Below, piece after piece: positions 1-11,511 of a stretch of 22,997 bases of DNA. The DNA comes from Echinostoma caproni (Eukaryota > Platyhelminthes > Trematoda > Plagiorchiida > Echinostomatidae). The stretch is from positions 15,616 through 38,612 of the forward strand of contig UZAN01043966.1 of the NCBI GenBank assembly GCA_900618425.1, written 5' to 3'. Position numbers and translations under genes: made by a program. The stretch's first letter is position 1. Every line of letters starts with the position of its first letter. The notes beneath the pieces were generated by a model that was given only the letters and a program-made list of their open reading frames with translations, ran no database searches and was not told where the DNA came from.

Positions 1-20
1 GAGGCCTCTACGTCCTGGAA

Positions 21-50
21 GATTGGATTGGATTGGATTGGATTGGATTG
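21..50. repeat. (GATTG)6 pentanucleotide array
   Basis: Six perfect tandem copies of GATTG. Short pentamer arrays are typical of the 3' ends of RTE-type retrotransposons, but no element body is recognisable in the 20 bases to the left or just to the right. It could equally be a simple microsatellite. Confidence 0.9.
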
Positions 51-388
51 TAATCGAATGTGAAACCTGCGAAAGCTTTTGCAGGGCGCATTCTGGTTGT
101 TCAGGTATTAGCAAAGACCGCTATGCATTCTTTTGCGAGAATAACTGGTTAAAGTGGCTTTTTGAGCAGTCTAAGAATGCGAGCATGACAGTGTTCGCGA
201 AGCGGCAGTCATGACATGATTAATCGTATTGATCTATACAATTAATCCTCGAGGAGCTTATAGATGTCAGTGAGTTTTTTCTGGTGATCACGACTGAAGA
301 TGTGTAGTGCCGAAAGATGAACATAGAAGAAGCAGATTCACATAGACTCATGGAGGATTACATGAACAAATTGGACGCATATGTACAT

Positions 389-410
389 ACTTGGACGACG
401 TCGTCCAAGT
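389..410. repeat. Perfect 22-bp palindrome
   Basis: ACTTGGACGAC is followed immediately by its exact reverse complement GTCGTCCAAGT, with no spacer. The centre is GACGTC, a CRE-like core. Function is unknown. It may be a protein-binding site or chance. Confidence 0.85.
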
Positions 411-1304
411 TGTTTATTGTCGAAACACACGTAGGCAAACGATACGATCATGGCTCAAGCAGCACGGGTGCCTCATTGAACGTTCTTTGGGGGTCCCTTT
501 TGAGTGTACTATTTGAAACATAAAAGGGTTACTCAACGAACGGCCGAAAAAGAGTACCCAATATTTCACTCTTTTCGTTCCCTACCTATTAAATAGCTGT
601 TTAGTATGCTTTTTCTGCGCTTTATCAGAGAACAAATAGTAACTTGTTCACTTTTATATCCAGTTCAGTATAACTATCATAACGCATAAATCGTAACGAA
701 CGCCTAAATGTTTTACTCGTATGTGATGTATACACGATATATCTCTTTCTACGCATTTAAGATCTTATTAAGAATCTTTATTGTCCATTTAAGACAAAAG
801 TAAAATAAATAGAAAGTTTTTTTGAATATTTATTGTTTTTATATTGTACGTCAATTAATCAAGGGTTTCTCATGGATTGGTGTTTTCTTTGTCGCTTTCT
901 GAAAGAATAGGGAAAGAATAGTTGAGATGTATTATTTGTTGTCGATGGAATAGACATCATGAAATTTAAAAATTATAAAACCTTTTGCTTAGCTGCTCTT
1001 CAATGCTATACACGTCGATGTTATCATGTTGTTCTTTTGGCCGGGTTCGTTGAATCCATCTTTGGATTTTTCCGGCCAGGATGATCGGACTCATATCTGC
1101 AAATATCTGTCGGCGTTAAACGGCAATATTGCGAAGTATGTTGGGCGTTCTATTTCAAACGCTCAACGAACGGCCGAGTGTACCTCTGTGCTACCTGGGG
1201 GTGCAAGAATCTGGACTCAAATTGACTCCAACCGCAAGTCCTGTGACCTGNCTGATGTGAACTGAGACCAATATCAAGGAAGTATTCTTTTTTCTTTCAT
1301 TCAC

Positions 1305-1395
1305 AGACTCGATAGATAGATATTTATAAGTATATATCTGCGTATACTTAGATATATCCAAGTATAAGTAAGTATACTCGTGTATAAATATGGTA
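1305..1395. repeat. AT-rich run of GATA and TATA/AAGTATA units
   Basis: Short imperfect repeats (gatagata, aagtatata, tatacttagatata, aagtataagtaagtata) form a low-complexity block bounded by tatttata on the left and tataaata on the right, which are inverted copies. It is probably simple-sequence DNA. Confidence 0.6.
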
Positions 1396-3399
1396 ATATG
1401 TGTGCATAGAAAGAAAGTAGGCAAACGGAACGGGAAGTTTGCCGATTAAGGCACTTTTAATGCGCGAATTACACGTAGTACGGTAATTACAGATATAGGG
1501 TTATATAAGGGTCCTCGAAAAAATTGTTTACTGACCTGTTCTCAAACGTACAGTCTAGTGACTTTAATAGATCCGCTGAGGTGACTAAACGATGAAGCTA
1601 GTGCTGCCCGGGTTACTGAAATTGTTCATTAAATCAATCTGAAAAAACGTGATAAAATGCAAAATTCATTCCTTGTCTATCTGCATTATTTTACATCAAT
1701 ACAGATTAAAATACGTACGGTAATTCTGGTTCGTTCAGATAGATTCATGCATGTGCATGACTGTGAGAGCCTTCAGATTTCCATCTGCAGTATTCGAGGA
1801 AATATCACCATTTAAACTGGCTTAGCAGAAATCACTCATTGGAATTACAACTAAATAAATAAACTATGTTTTGTATTTTAGCTGAGTTCACTTTGCAGAG
1901 AACAGAAAAAAATCACGGTAAATTGAGTGTCCGAAATTTGTTTGGTGGTATAGTATGTGTTAGTCAAGGAGTATCTTATCACCTCTTTCCTAAAAATAGG
2001 AAAAAGGGTAAAACACATTTACTAGTCTTTACGACGAGAGATAAATATTTTTGATTTTATATTCTCCGGGCTATGAAAAACCAAAGCACCAGCAAAAAAT
2101 GTTATGTCCAGTCTTACCCTGCGCGTTTCATATATCTACCCTTGTGCTAGTTCAGATCACAGTTTTAACGGCAATCTTCAATACCTGCATGGCCTTTGCT
2201 TCAATTTGCTCCACAGCTAGCATTGTTTAGATTTAAGTTGTTGCCTAAGAAGTGAGACTAAGTGATAAATCTAATAATGTCACAAAGTTGGAGCAAATAT
2301 CCGCAGAAGTTGACTCCTCTAATCTGCGAAAATCGTCTCTTTTCTCTACTGGTAATTGTAAGGTCACAGGACATTATTTATGCTGTATAATGGCATTCAG
2401 TTTAGCCCCACTTTTATCAATCAACCAAAATGTTTTTTTTAGGAATACATCGATGGCAATAGTTCTATGATGAACACCGTTTGAATACGTTACACTATTT
2501 TACTTCAATTTACCAATAATGGAATTATCCTCTCAGGTTGATATGGGTGAACAGCTTACAATTATCTGAATATTATCGATTGAATTACTGGAGATTTTCA
2601 TGAATTCCATACTTATATGAAATCCTATTATGCCAGATAAGTAATTCCTTAACTACAAAATTATATGATCTACTTGATACCTGTGTGGAGATGTTTAGTA
2701 TAGGAGAGTTTGTTTGCCTTTAGAGCATGGTTGATCTAGGAATCAATACCATACACGTCCTTACCTACAAAGAATAACAACTTACTGGTTAAGAAATCAA
2801 CTTTAATAAATGATACTGTTCTGTCACAGAACATTCGTGATACATTTCATGCACAAAATTTCACCAAGTACCAGTACAAGGCGCATTAGTTGGTTAGGTG
2901 CTTTGCTCTTCAGCTGCAATAATGTCAGAAAAATTTCCACCAATTAGTTGCGACGTAGTTTGTGGACCTAAATGCAATCATAGTAATAGAGCAATCATTA
3001 AATATTTCTTTGAACGTTTCATGTATTAGAACCCTAGGTTGCAGTTCAGTAGACTCAGTTGACCAAGAAGCCCGCAGTTGGTGATACATAGTCCCTTTAC
3101 TTGTCCCATAGGGCAGTTTAGCCATAGCATGCCGAGATCTTGACATATCAAAAATAATTAGGCAAAAGCCTGACAGATTACATAGGAAAGATAGATTAAT
3201 GACCAAAAGCAGCCAACAATAACACTCAATGCATTTATGAATCATGTGACAGTAATGGCTTCCCACCGTTAGGCATTCGAAGGCTATTAGAAGAAACAGC
3301 CATTTTAGATGTTTTACATTATATATAACAACATTTTCAGGGCTGTATTTGAATGATATTTTTGAAATCGAAAGCATTATATTTTGGATTCCTTTGCTT

Positions 3400-4520
3400 C
3401 ATTTACCGATGTCTCCAACCAAGCAGCTTAACGGGAACTATGTGACCCAGTCCCCTGATTAAGGATTTTATATTCTCATGCCAGGTTTTCGCTTGACCAG
3501 CCTCGACATTGTTCCATCTGTTGCCTGTCTCTGTAGACATAGCGCGCTTTGACAACCTGTTTGATGGCATGCGCAATGCGCAACACATGTATCAGCCAGA
3601 CTCGTGTAATGTGGCGTAAACAGCGCTGTTAAAACACCCAGAATCTGTTGTTATCCTGTTTCCGTAATAGTCAAGTCTCTGCACCATAGAGTAGGACTGG
3701 TCTAACTGCTGCAGTATACACGCGACCCTTCATAGACGATTGGATGTCACGACGGCGCCACAGTTGTGTCAAATAGGCTTATACCAATCGATATCTCTGT
3801 ATTCTCACTGACACTTTCAACCGTTCCTATGTTTCTCCTAATGTTCATCTAAATGAGCAGCCGAAAGATAGCAACTACAGCCGGCGCACGATAATGCGTG
3901 CTTATCGGTTGTACAAACAGAACTGAACTGAACTGACACTTCATCTGTGATGCGTCCGCCACGCAGGATATAGCTGTCCAGATAGCAAAACTTGCCTATT
4001 TCCTCTACTACCACCAAAATTAGGGTGTAGTTGGAGGCTGGGCCAACCCAATCTTGTGGTAACATTTTACACTTTGATGGTGCAAAATGCATACCGAACA
4101 TGACTACACTAGCATTCAAACTATCCAGAAAAGCCTGCAACTTACCTGGATCTTCACTTAGCAGCACAATGTCCTCTGTATACTGCAGATTAGACAGTCC
4201 TTCACCTGGAAGTAAATTCATGCCGCTGTCCATTCACGAGAATAGAGCTGTTTAAAGAATTAAATCCATCAGAAGTTAAACAATAATAGAGGGAGAAGAC
4301 AGCCTTGACGAACATCACTTTCTGCAGTGAACTCGGGTAAAAACGTGCAGTAAGGCTGTTAGTATAAAAAGATCGCAGCTGGCCCTCGGCGACACAAAAC
4401 CACTCTCTACCTGCTTCGACTGAAAAATGCTGCTGGGACACGCGGGCGCTAAATAAAATCCCTGCCGCATTAAGCAGGCTGCTTTATTTACTTTATGCTT
4501 CAGAAACAATCAGAGAAAAG
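3400..4520 (-). mobile_element. RTE-type non-LTR retrotransposon fragment: reverse transcriptase and C-terminal domain, degenerate
   Basis: Reading the minus strand from 4520 down, RT palm sequence is visible: LRSFYTNS, a decayed RQGC...SP segment near 4300, then LQYTEDIVLLSEDPGKLQAF (4125-4185) and MFGMHFAPSKCKMLPQDWVG, GGRITDEVS up to 3942. After a nested insertion it continues as QLWRRRDIQSS, KGRVYTAAVRPVLLYGAET (about 3660-3730), HVLRIAH-type and LGHIVPVKLLGW near 3420. The catalytic YADD box reads YTED, and there are in-frame stops and frame changes, so the copy is dead. The 5' endonuclease half is absent. Boundaries are approximate. Confidence 0.85.
3807..3941 (+). mobile_element. Nested 115-bp RTE 3'-end insertion with 10-bp target-site duplication
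   Basis: ACTGACACTT occurs at 3807-3816 and again at 3932-3941. Removing one copy plus the 115 bases between (3817-3931) restores the host element's reading frame DEVSVRIQ on the minus strand. The insert aligns in plus orientation with the RTE 3' end at 18560-18690 (gcagcc-aaagacagcaac and tgcg-ggtt-atggttgt type blocks) and ends in gaactgaactgaactg. It is therefore a severely 5'-truncated retrotransposition event into an older element. Confidence 0.85.
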
Positions 4521-5310
4521 GTGCAAGCAGATTTTGCATTGGGCTTCAGAATGTTTTTGAAAATTAAAATAAATTGTTGAATAGTATGAGTAGTATGTAA
4601 GAGCGCATAGAAAACTAAAACATGACAGTTTTTATCCTCATCAGCAGTCATCTGTGATAAAATCTCTGTTTAAACCTAAATACACTCCTTAATAGGTGGT
4701 ACTCCTGATCAGGTGCTCAAAATATACCCGTATGATTCAGTTGGAGATAATCATAACGTAGTTCGCTGTTATTTTAATACTAGACTAAAGACTGAAGACC
4801 CAAGAGTGGTCTGTGCCAGAACGATAATTTAGAAGTAAACGTGTGCTAACTCACGGCGGTAACAGCAAGTTTAAATCTTTTGACATCATTATGAAGCATT
4901 TAGTTTACTAATGGCTAAAGTGCTCATCACACACAAAATTAAATCTTTAGAGGATAAAAATTCTGTTTAAGTTCAAAATCACCAAGTCCATTCTAACCGT
5001 GTTTAAATTTTCATTGTAGTTATAAATTATATTTAATTTTATTTATTCCTATTGTTATCTAATGACGAAAGTTATTGCTGATAAAAATTGCTTTCTTTTA
5101 TTGAATTAGTAGCAATAAAATAAAATTAATATGCGTCAATGGACGATGCAGAACACATTTTTCATTGAGAAGCTTTGAAGAAACCGCAGGAGCGAACTGA
5201 TATGGGCAGGAAATTACTGCGTATTACCTGTACTCCATAAAAGAGATGTATTACTGATTTATAACACCGCTTCTTCAATAAATTTAGCAATGATAATAAC
5301 TATGTATCAA
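4521..5310. other. Gene-free stretch, nothing recognised
   Basis: AT-rich DNA without a long open frame, a recognisable repeat or an RNA gene. It separates two minus-strand RTE fragments and may be remnant sequence of the same elements too decayed to read. Confidence 0.5.
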
Positions 5311-6200
5311 ATATATTTTGTATAAACGTTAACCACGCACTATCATGTGCCGGTTTTGGTTGCTGTCTTTTGGCTGCCCATTTGGATAAAGAATAGCAGA
5401 AGACAGGAAAGTTGAAAGCAAAGTAGAACAGAAAATGGAGAAGTTCAGTGGTCCAAGGTTGAAAAGAAATTGAGAAGATGCACGAACCCCACTGTTTGCG
5501 ACACCCAGCCATGTCACTTAGTGTCTCTAACCATCGGTTACGATCATCCTGAGGTCCTTATGTCGGAATCCTAAAGGACCTATGTGACCCAGTGTCCTCG
5601 TCAGGGTTTTCATACCCTCGTGCCAGGTCTTAGCTTGACCACCTTGGGCTTTTGTTCACTCACTACCTACTTGCCGTGGCAACCTATCTGATAGCAAGCG
5701 TAACACATGCACCAACCAACGTAATCTATGAAAGTCGACCACTTGCTCCAGTGAGCTACCGAGGGTATCCAAAACTCTGCGCTTAACCTCAGTATTGCTT
5801 ATCTACCTCATCAAATTGGTGCAATACTGTGTAGACAGCGGTATTTAAACACCGACATTCTATCTTTATCCTGTTCCCGTAGTGGCCACGTTTCTGCGCC
5901 ATATAGCAGAACTGGCCGAATTGTGTGTTTAGTTGAGCGGTAATACTTGGCTGTGATTAAACTGGACTCTGAAATTAGCACCAAAATTGTTGTAGATTGT
6001 GGCAGACGCAATGCACACACTTTTGTAAACAGTCCCCTACGAGCCCTTTCTCTATGTATTTCAACATTCAAAGTTTTTGTACCGATTGACTTTTTGTCGA
6101 ATATCGATTGGTTTTTATCTATGCGCACTATTGTGATAAGAAAACTCCAATTCAAAGTAATTCCATCAATTATTTTTTTGTGAACTTTACTTAGAATCTG
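5311..6200 (-). mobile_element. RTE-type retrotransposon fragment: RT C-terminus to 3' end, degenerate
   Basis: On the minus strand, TIRPVLLYGAETWPLREQD and SVFKYRCLHSIAPI (5815-5930) are the region just after the RT palm. Further down, [19 protein letters not shown] (about 5478-5535) and [15 protein letters not shown] (5340-5390) are the C-terminal and 3' region. The middle is full of stops. The 3' end near 5311 lacks the AACTG repeats of related copies. The part above 5960 matches only loosely. Confidence 0.8.
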
Positions 6201-6664
6201 CAACCCAAGAAATGAATTTATTGAGTTCTTCTATATATATTCTTAGCTCTAAGAGCTCATTTTATTCGAAATGGTTGCAATCCTGACCTTTTGAATAAGC
6301 AAAGCTATGACGTTCAAAGCACCTCAAAATACCGAACGACGTAATAATCGGAATAATATCGGAAACCAAATCGTTGAACCAATTCATATGTCAGAATACC
6401 AGCGAACTGTTCTATATTTTTGCTTTCATTTACTCCCAAGTTCACAGTTATTCCAAAATACCAAAATGATATAAATATATGGTAGCTAGGCATCCTTGAG
6501 AATTTTATAATAAGTGAAACACTATCACTTTGTCCATGGTTCTTTCCTGATAATCATAATTTGAGTTTGACCCAATTCATTGGACTCGGGGACGGTTAGT
6601 TTGGGAGACGAAAATGCATGATGCCTGTTCTGAGTCCTATCATAATTATAGGCGATCAACTAAG
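6201..6664. other. Gene-free stretch, nothing recognised
   Basis: No open frame of note and no similarity to the repeat families found elsewhere in the window. Confidence 0.5.
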
Positions 6665-6875
6665 ATTGTATGTAAGTATACTCTACGGCAAATTTCGTGT
6701 TGAAAGGAGCACATAAGGCGGGAACTATGAGGCTAGGAAGCACTTTACAGCCTTTCTTACCTTTCGCCCCCTCATCAGTAGTGTGAGCAAATTGGTCCAA
6801 CTTAAAGCTGAACCCGAAGTTTCAAAGGTAGGTCACAAGCCTGCCACACAATTGACCGCCCGGCAGCTAATCAGA
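6665..6875 (-). mobile_element. tRNA-derived SINE, decayed copy
   Basis: It aligns with the SINE at 14280-14556 through ctaggaagcac...tacag, ctcatcagtagtgtg, ...ttggtccaactt and, at its 5' end, cgcccggcagctaatcag. The internal box B equivalent is eroded (gctgaacccg). The head is at the high-coordinate end, so it lies on the minus strand. The body end near 6665 is uncertain. Confidence 0.65.
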
Positions 6876-8693
6876 TCAAACTTTGCTCTCTCACTTAACA
6901 AACAGTCAGGATCAAAGGGTTTTTGATTGGTTAGTGATAAAAAATATGGTATCTAAGCCTCGACAGTCTGTGTCTGTCTTCCTGAATTCATGCCACACAG
7001 AGGGACAAACTTGAATGGTTTGTGAAAAAACACGCTAAAAATGTGGGCTTTCAGTGATGTGGTAAAAATGTGCTAAGAAATCCTTCATGGAAAAATAAAT
7101 GGAGAACTTTCCTCTATTTTTGTGCTACGCTCGTAAACAAACAAACCAATAAATTAATTGGTCGGGAGGGTATGGGGAAAACATCAATACACTTCAACGA
7201 AATAATTCACTTCGCATCTTCAAGTTCATACTTCGTGTCTACTTTTCAAAGGGTTTTGTGAGAATTACGTAAATCAAATTTACAGCTATTTCTAAAGTTC
7301 CGAGAATAAGGTCTGCTGCCACTGATGTATTTTTACGAGATTATAAACGCATTTGAATTCTCATACATTAGACTATTCACAGTTGAAGGGAACAAAATAT
7401 TCATCAAGAGACAACAACTGTTGAGAACTCAACGATTAATAATAATCGTAATCATCCCTTGGAGCAACGCTCAAACTCCGGGAAGAATTTATTACGCTAT
7501 GATAGTACGAAAGTAAAGAAAACCTTATGGTTTAAATTGATTCAGATAGCGGAGCTGTATGCCATAATAAAGTGCGAATTACCCCAGATACGATTAAATA
7601 ATGCAGTATAGAGAAATGCTGTTATTATTCCAGCGTAATTTTTAAAAAACCAGCACATGTGGCTGAGCACAATACAGTTTGAAACACCGGGACAAATAAC
7701 AATGCAGCAGTTGAGCGTAACAGGCAGTATGCATCTGGAGAAGCAACGGAATATCTGTTGAGTTAAACTCTGAGGTAGGAAGTAAGAAGAAATTCTGTGA
7801 CATAAGTTCTTTCTGAGTTGGTTGGGTGTTAGTGTTCGTAGAACTTTAAATAATAGAATGTAAAATGAGGTAAACAAAGAACACCATGATTTCCGAGATA
7901 TCCGTTGAAATGTACCGTTTACGATCGTGGGAAAAGAGGACAACTTGTTGATGAACTTAATATTACAGGTAAATACATTATTGTAATTTGCAAGCCCCCA
8001 AACCAATAGTTTGTGAACATTGGTATCCCCTTGTTTGAAATCACTAAATTGTGTCTTTTAAACGAAATTACCTTCAGCCGATTTTGGAGGATTCGTGGTC
8101 AGTGCAAGCGAAAGCAAATGGTCCTCAGAAGCACAATCATTTCACATCTTGCCGAATGACTGTGACTGTGCGCGGTGTGTTTCGCATATCATACTGCGTT
8201 CGGTCTCGGCGATCAAGAGTTCCATTATAGCCAAAACGTAATTGGGAGGCTTTTGATGACATACATTTCCCCCTCAGTGAGGTGCCAAAAATACTTTTTA
8301 AAGCACAGTATCTCTCGTAGGACCCTACATATGGTGAGAATCCATTCTACTTTCTGTATGGTACGAAAAAGGGAGGCTAAGAAAAATCGAAATCGTAGGC
8401 AAAGTCATACCCAATTTGTAAACTTCGCGAAAAAGGCGGGTCTATTTAATTCTCAAATAATGTACCATCCCTTCTCAAAAAAAAGGCTAAGATAAAAGTG
8501 TGGTGTATTTGCTACTTGGCAAACTAGTGCTGTTCAGCTACCTCACTAAACCGTTTGCGTTGCATCTTATGCTGCGTTCCCGGGAGTTTCTGTCTTCATT
8601 TCAGCGAGATGTACTTTTTGAATTATTTTTTCCACGTCGTTTATGCATAAGCTTTGTTCACAAGTCAAGTTAAGTCAAGTCATTAGTAGCTTT
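6876..8693. other. Gene-free stretch with unrecognised small open frames
   Basis: Open frames at 7542-8006 (minus, 154 codons) and 8175-8495 (plus, 106 codons) are the longest here. Neither shows a motif or family resemblance, and the minus one is rich in Cys, Phe and Ile as random AT-rich frames are. At 8655-8682 there are four imperfect AAGTC/AAGTT repeats just left of the next RTE fragment. Confidence 0.5.
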
Positions 8694-9139
8694 ATGCGTT
8701 GAGGATGCTAATCGACTTTCTGTATTCGACCACCGATGTCTCCGAAGCGTGGCCCGTGTCTGGTGGGAACACCGGGTGAGTAATGACGAGGTTCGTTGTC
8801 GTGTGTTGGGTGTGGATAGTCGCTCTCTCACAGAAGTAATCTCTATACACCGCCTCCGATGGTTTGGTCACGTATTGCGTATGCCTGCTCATAGACTACC
8901 TTTCGGTGCTCTCTTCGCACGTGCTGGGCAAGGCTGTGAGAAGCGGCGCGGCGGTCAGACCGTAACATGGCGTAGAGGTATGANGCTTCGGTTGGTGCAG
9001 CCCGCCTTCCAGGTTGGGGCCCAAGGGATGAGGATTGTCGTTGGTTAGAGACACTGAGACATATGGCCCTGAATAGAAGTCAGTGGTCCGAATGCTGTAC
9101 GGTCTGCCTGTTGAAATCCCGTGCCCCGTAAAAAAAAAA
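8694..9139 (+). mobile_element. RTE-type retrotransposon 3' fragment ending in an A-run
   Basis: The plus strand reads VEDANRLSVFDHRCLRSVAR, VWWEHRVSNDEV, IHRLRWFGHVLRMPAHRLP and ARGGQ-type sequence (here RRGGQTVTWRRGM) to 8983. It then shifts frame at an N and continues RLPGWGPRDEDCRWLETLRH to a stop at 9129-9131, directly followed by A residues to 9139. This is the C-terminal domain of an RTE-like polyprotein, abruptly 5'-truncated at 8694. The 3' end differs from the AACTG-tailed copies, suggesting a second lineage. About seven residues are missing at the N. Confidence 0.85.
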
Positions 9140-10617
9140 TATCAAAAGATGTACGGTGAAACATCAAAAAAATGTTGTTGTCCCAGATATCTTCCATTTT
9201 TCCGTGTTTAACTGTTCTAGCCCTCTTTCACCCTGTTCTGTACTCCAATCCACCTGTTCCCTTTCATTTTTATTGTAATTATTGTTGCTGCGTTGGCACC
9301 ATGCTTGTCTACAAGCCGGAGGTATATATATCTATATATATAATGCACCCGGATGGGTGAATTTTCAGCATTTACACCATATTTGTGGATTCAAATTTAC
9401 AAAATCATTACACAATGAAAGTGAAAGCAGTAGATCGTGTTTGGCAATGAAGCAAGCATTTGCGCAATTCTGCGGAAATTTTCTTGTCAATAAGTAGACG
9501 CGCTAGAAATGGCAAAACAGAATTACGATAAGCAGAGGTAAGTGCAAATAAAATTTTAACTCTTGAGCGTGTGGATAATGTAGATACAGCTTTTGAAAAT
9601 TCGCTGTGGAATAGGTGGTGAGTGTCTGAGAGTATTTTGACGGTGAAACTTTTACATGCTTTTAGGTGTCTGTCTATGATAGAATGATGATTTATTATGT
9701 AAGCAAACCTGTTTTAGAATAGAAATTCATTCGATTTCTTTGAAAATTTAGTTCAACTTCGCCGTTCCTTGATACTGCTTCCAGATTTCTACCTTTTCCA
9801 CTTACGCGTTCATCAAAATGGGCAAAAGACATCAACCAAAGCAACCCGAAAACGAAAGTACAATGTTTCATCAGGTGAAATTGAACTGAGCTGATAAATT
9901 GAAGGCATTCGGTTTTTCTGCTCAACCTTCCGTTTCGATCTGTCTGATGAACTAAACGCCATTCATTGATCTAAAAGGAGAGTGTTGGACACAAGCAAAA
10001 CTTTTGAGCTTCCACTTTTAAGGTTTCCACGTTATTCAACTTCCGATTTGACAATGTCAATGTATTACATCACAAAGGGCCGTTTGTTGGGGTGAGATCA
10101 CTCTAATTTGAAGCTTTTCTGTTGAAAAATTTTAATGATTGCATTAACCCTAGGCTTTGTTCAGCTTCGTACATTCAATCTCTTGTGAATTGATAGAACG
10201 TAGTAAATTGTTACCGCGAAAATAAATGTCGTTAGTATTTTACTTTATGCTAATTGGGATGAGCTGACACAGTCTCATCAGAGACAAGCTGTGTTATCTC
10301 ATTTATTGATAGAACTTCACACACAATAACATGTCGATGACTCACTCACTGTCATGTATTTATACCCAAGGCATAATTACATACGCGTGGTTATTGTAGG
10401 CACGGTCACAACACGACCGATTCAGTTACGGATAATGGACTATGTAAAGGCTTCGTATTAGGACTTCCCATTACGTCCCGGGCTTTCAGATCCGATACTC
10501 AGATTACAATACCGGTACTTGCCATCACTTTGCACCAACAACAGGAGTTAACCCTTATTCGACGGAGTCCCAAACTTGATTAAAACAAATTTTAAACAGT
10601 TCCACAGAGCTCATGAC
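9140..10617. other. Gene-free stretch with a TA microsatellite
   Basis: A run of tatatata/tctatata lies at 9323-9344. Otherwise there is nothing I can assign. Small open frames at 9172-9360, 9282-9497 and 9695-9925 (minus) show no family features. Confidence 0.5.
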
Positions 10618-10642
10618 GAGAACACAAACAATTTGTGTTCTC
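10618..10642. repeat. Perfect hairpin, 11-bp arms with 3-nt loop
   Basis: GAGAACACAAA, loop CAA, then TTTGTGTTCTC. The arms are exact complements. No U-tract follows, so it is not a typical terminator, and eukaryotic context makes that reading irrelevant. Function unknown. Confidence 0.8.
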
Positions 10643-11511
10643 ATTATAAAACAAAGTTGTGTTATTTGCTCGATTGCTGAGTTATTAAGTAACTTGGTAT
10701 CAGTTCACTGGGAGAGTTAAACCAATCATTTAGATGTCAGACAGTGAATCAGATGATAGTGTAGTGATTCAGAAAAGCGTTTTACCTACCCTTGGTCTCA
10801 CACATGGTGTTCCTGTTTGTCTAAGATTGGGCGGAGCCTGGTCTGCGCTAAACCTTTGTGGTGATCTGCCGGAAGTAACTGTGAGCTTGAAGTATCTCGG
10901 AAGCTTGAAAAAGAGTTGCCTGTTCGTCATCACAGTTTGTACGCTCATAGACTGAAGTCGCGATACAACAAAAGACGAGTTCTACCATCAGCTACCCAAA
11001 CTTCTCCAAAGCAGACTGTAGTCAAATGACTCCGTCTTTTGGGAGACTGTAATGGCGGGGTTTGTTTCAANAGCTCAAAGTTGAGGTATCGGGTGACGCT
11101 TCCCAAAAGTTCCACTGGTGCTGCTATTGTGCACGAGAATAGAGTGATAATGATTTGGACGGATCGATACAATTTCTCTGATGAAGGAGAAGCCTGATTC
11201 CATTGTTTCTCAAATTTTATCAAGACTCTTTATCAAAGCACATATACAATTCAAATGTTATCTGTTTTCAACCATGCATCTACATTAGTTAATATAGGGG
11301 AAGATGAGGGAATTAAATCAGGGCCCTAGCGGACTGTCTGTAGATTCCACTTCCATTTTCTGCTGCTGCTTCTACTGCAGTTATGTTGTTGTTATGAGCA
11401 TTTGCATAGCGATCCTAAACATCAGTATTCGACGAAACTTAAACAAATCCGATTCAATCAGTGAATTACTGACGATACATCCAATCGTATACTTCACGTT
11501 CCTTTTCTGCT
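10643..11511. other. Region just upstream of NEK1, no gene supported
   Basis: An open frame at 10734-10955 starts MSDSESDDSVVIQ, an acidic Ser-rich start like some nuclear proteins, but the rest has no family likeness and no splice donor is convincing. An N lies at 11071. Promoter elements for NEK1 should be in or near this stretch, but none is recognisable. Confidence 0.45.

Larger units (their letters stand above)
51..3399. other. Gene-free stretch, AT-rich
   Basis: I see no supportable gene. Open frames at 317-523, 1026-1265, 1866-2054 and 2925-3377 (minus) lack family motifs and plausible codon bias. The stretch does contain a 22-bp palindrome, a 16-mer that occurs twice, and a GATA/TATA-rich run at about 1305-1395. 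Confidence 0.6.

Noticed and set aside
2925..3377. 150-codon open frame on the minus strand
   Set aside because: No motif, composition of a random AT-rich frame (Cys/Phe/Ile-rich), and no splice or UTR support.
3838..4233. A single intact 131-codon RT protein on the minus strand
   Set aside because: Its last third is translated from the nested plus-strand insertion, and the catalytic box is YTED. It is a chance fusion in a dead element.
7542..8006. 154-codon open frame on the minus strand, the longest in the window
   Set aside because: Hydrophobic, Cys-rich sequence with no regular membrane-segment pattern and no family likeness. Length alone is not enough here.
8175..8495. 106-codon open frame on the plus strand, Lys/Arg-rich at the end
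   Set aside because: No recognisable domain. The basic tail comes from A-rich sequence.
10734..10955. Small gene starting MSDSESDDSVVIQ
   Set aside because: Only the first dozen residues look protein-like. There is no family match and no convincing donor site.
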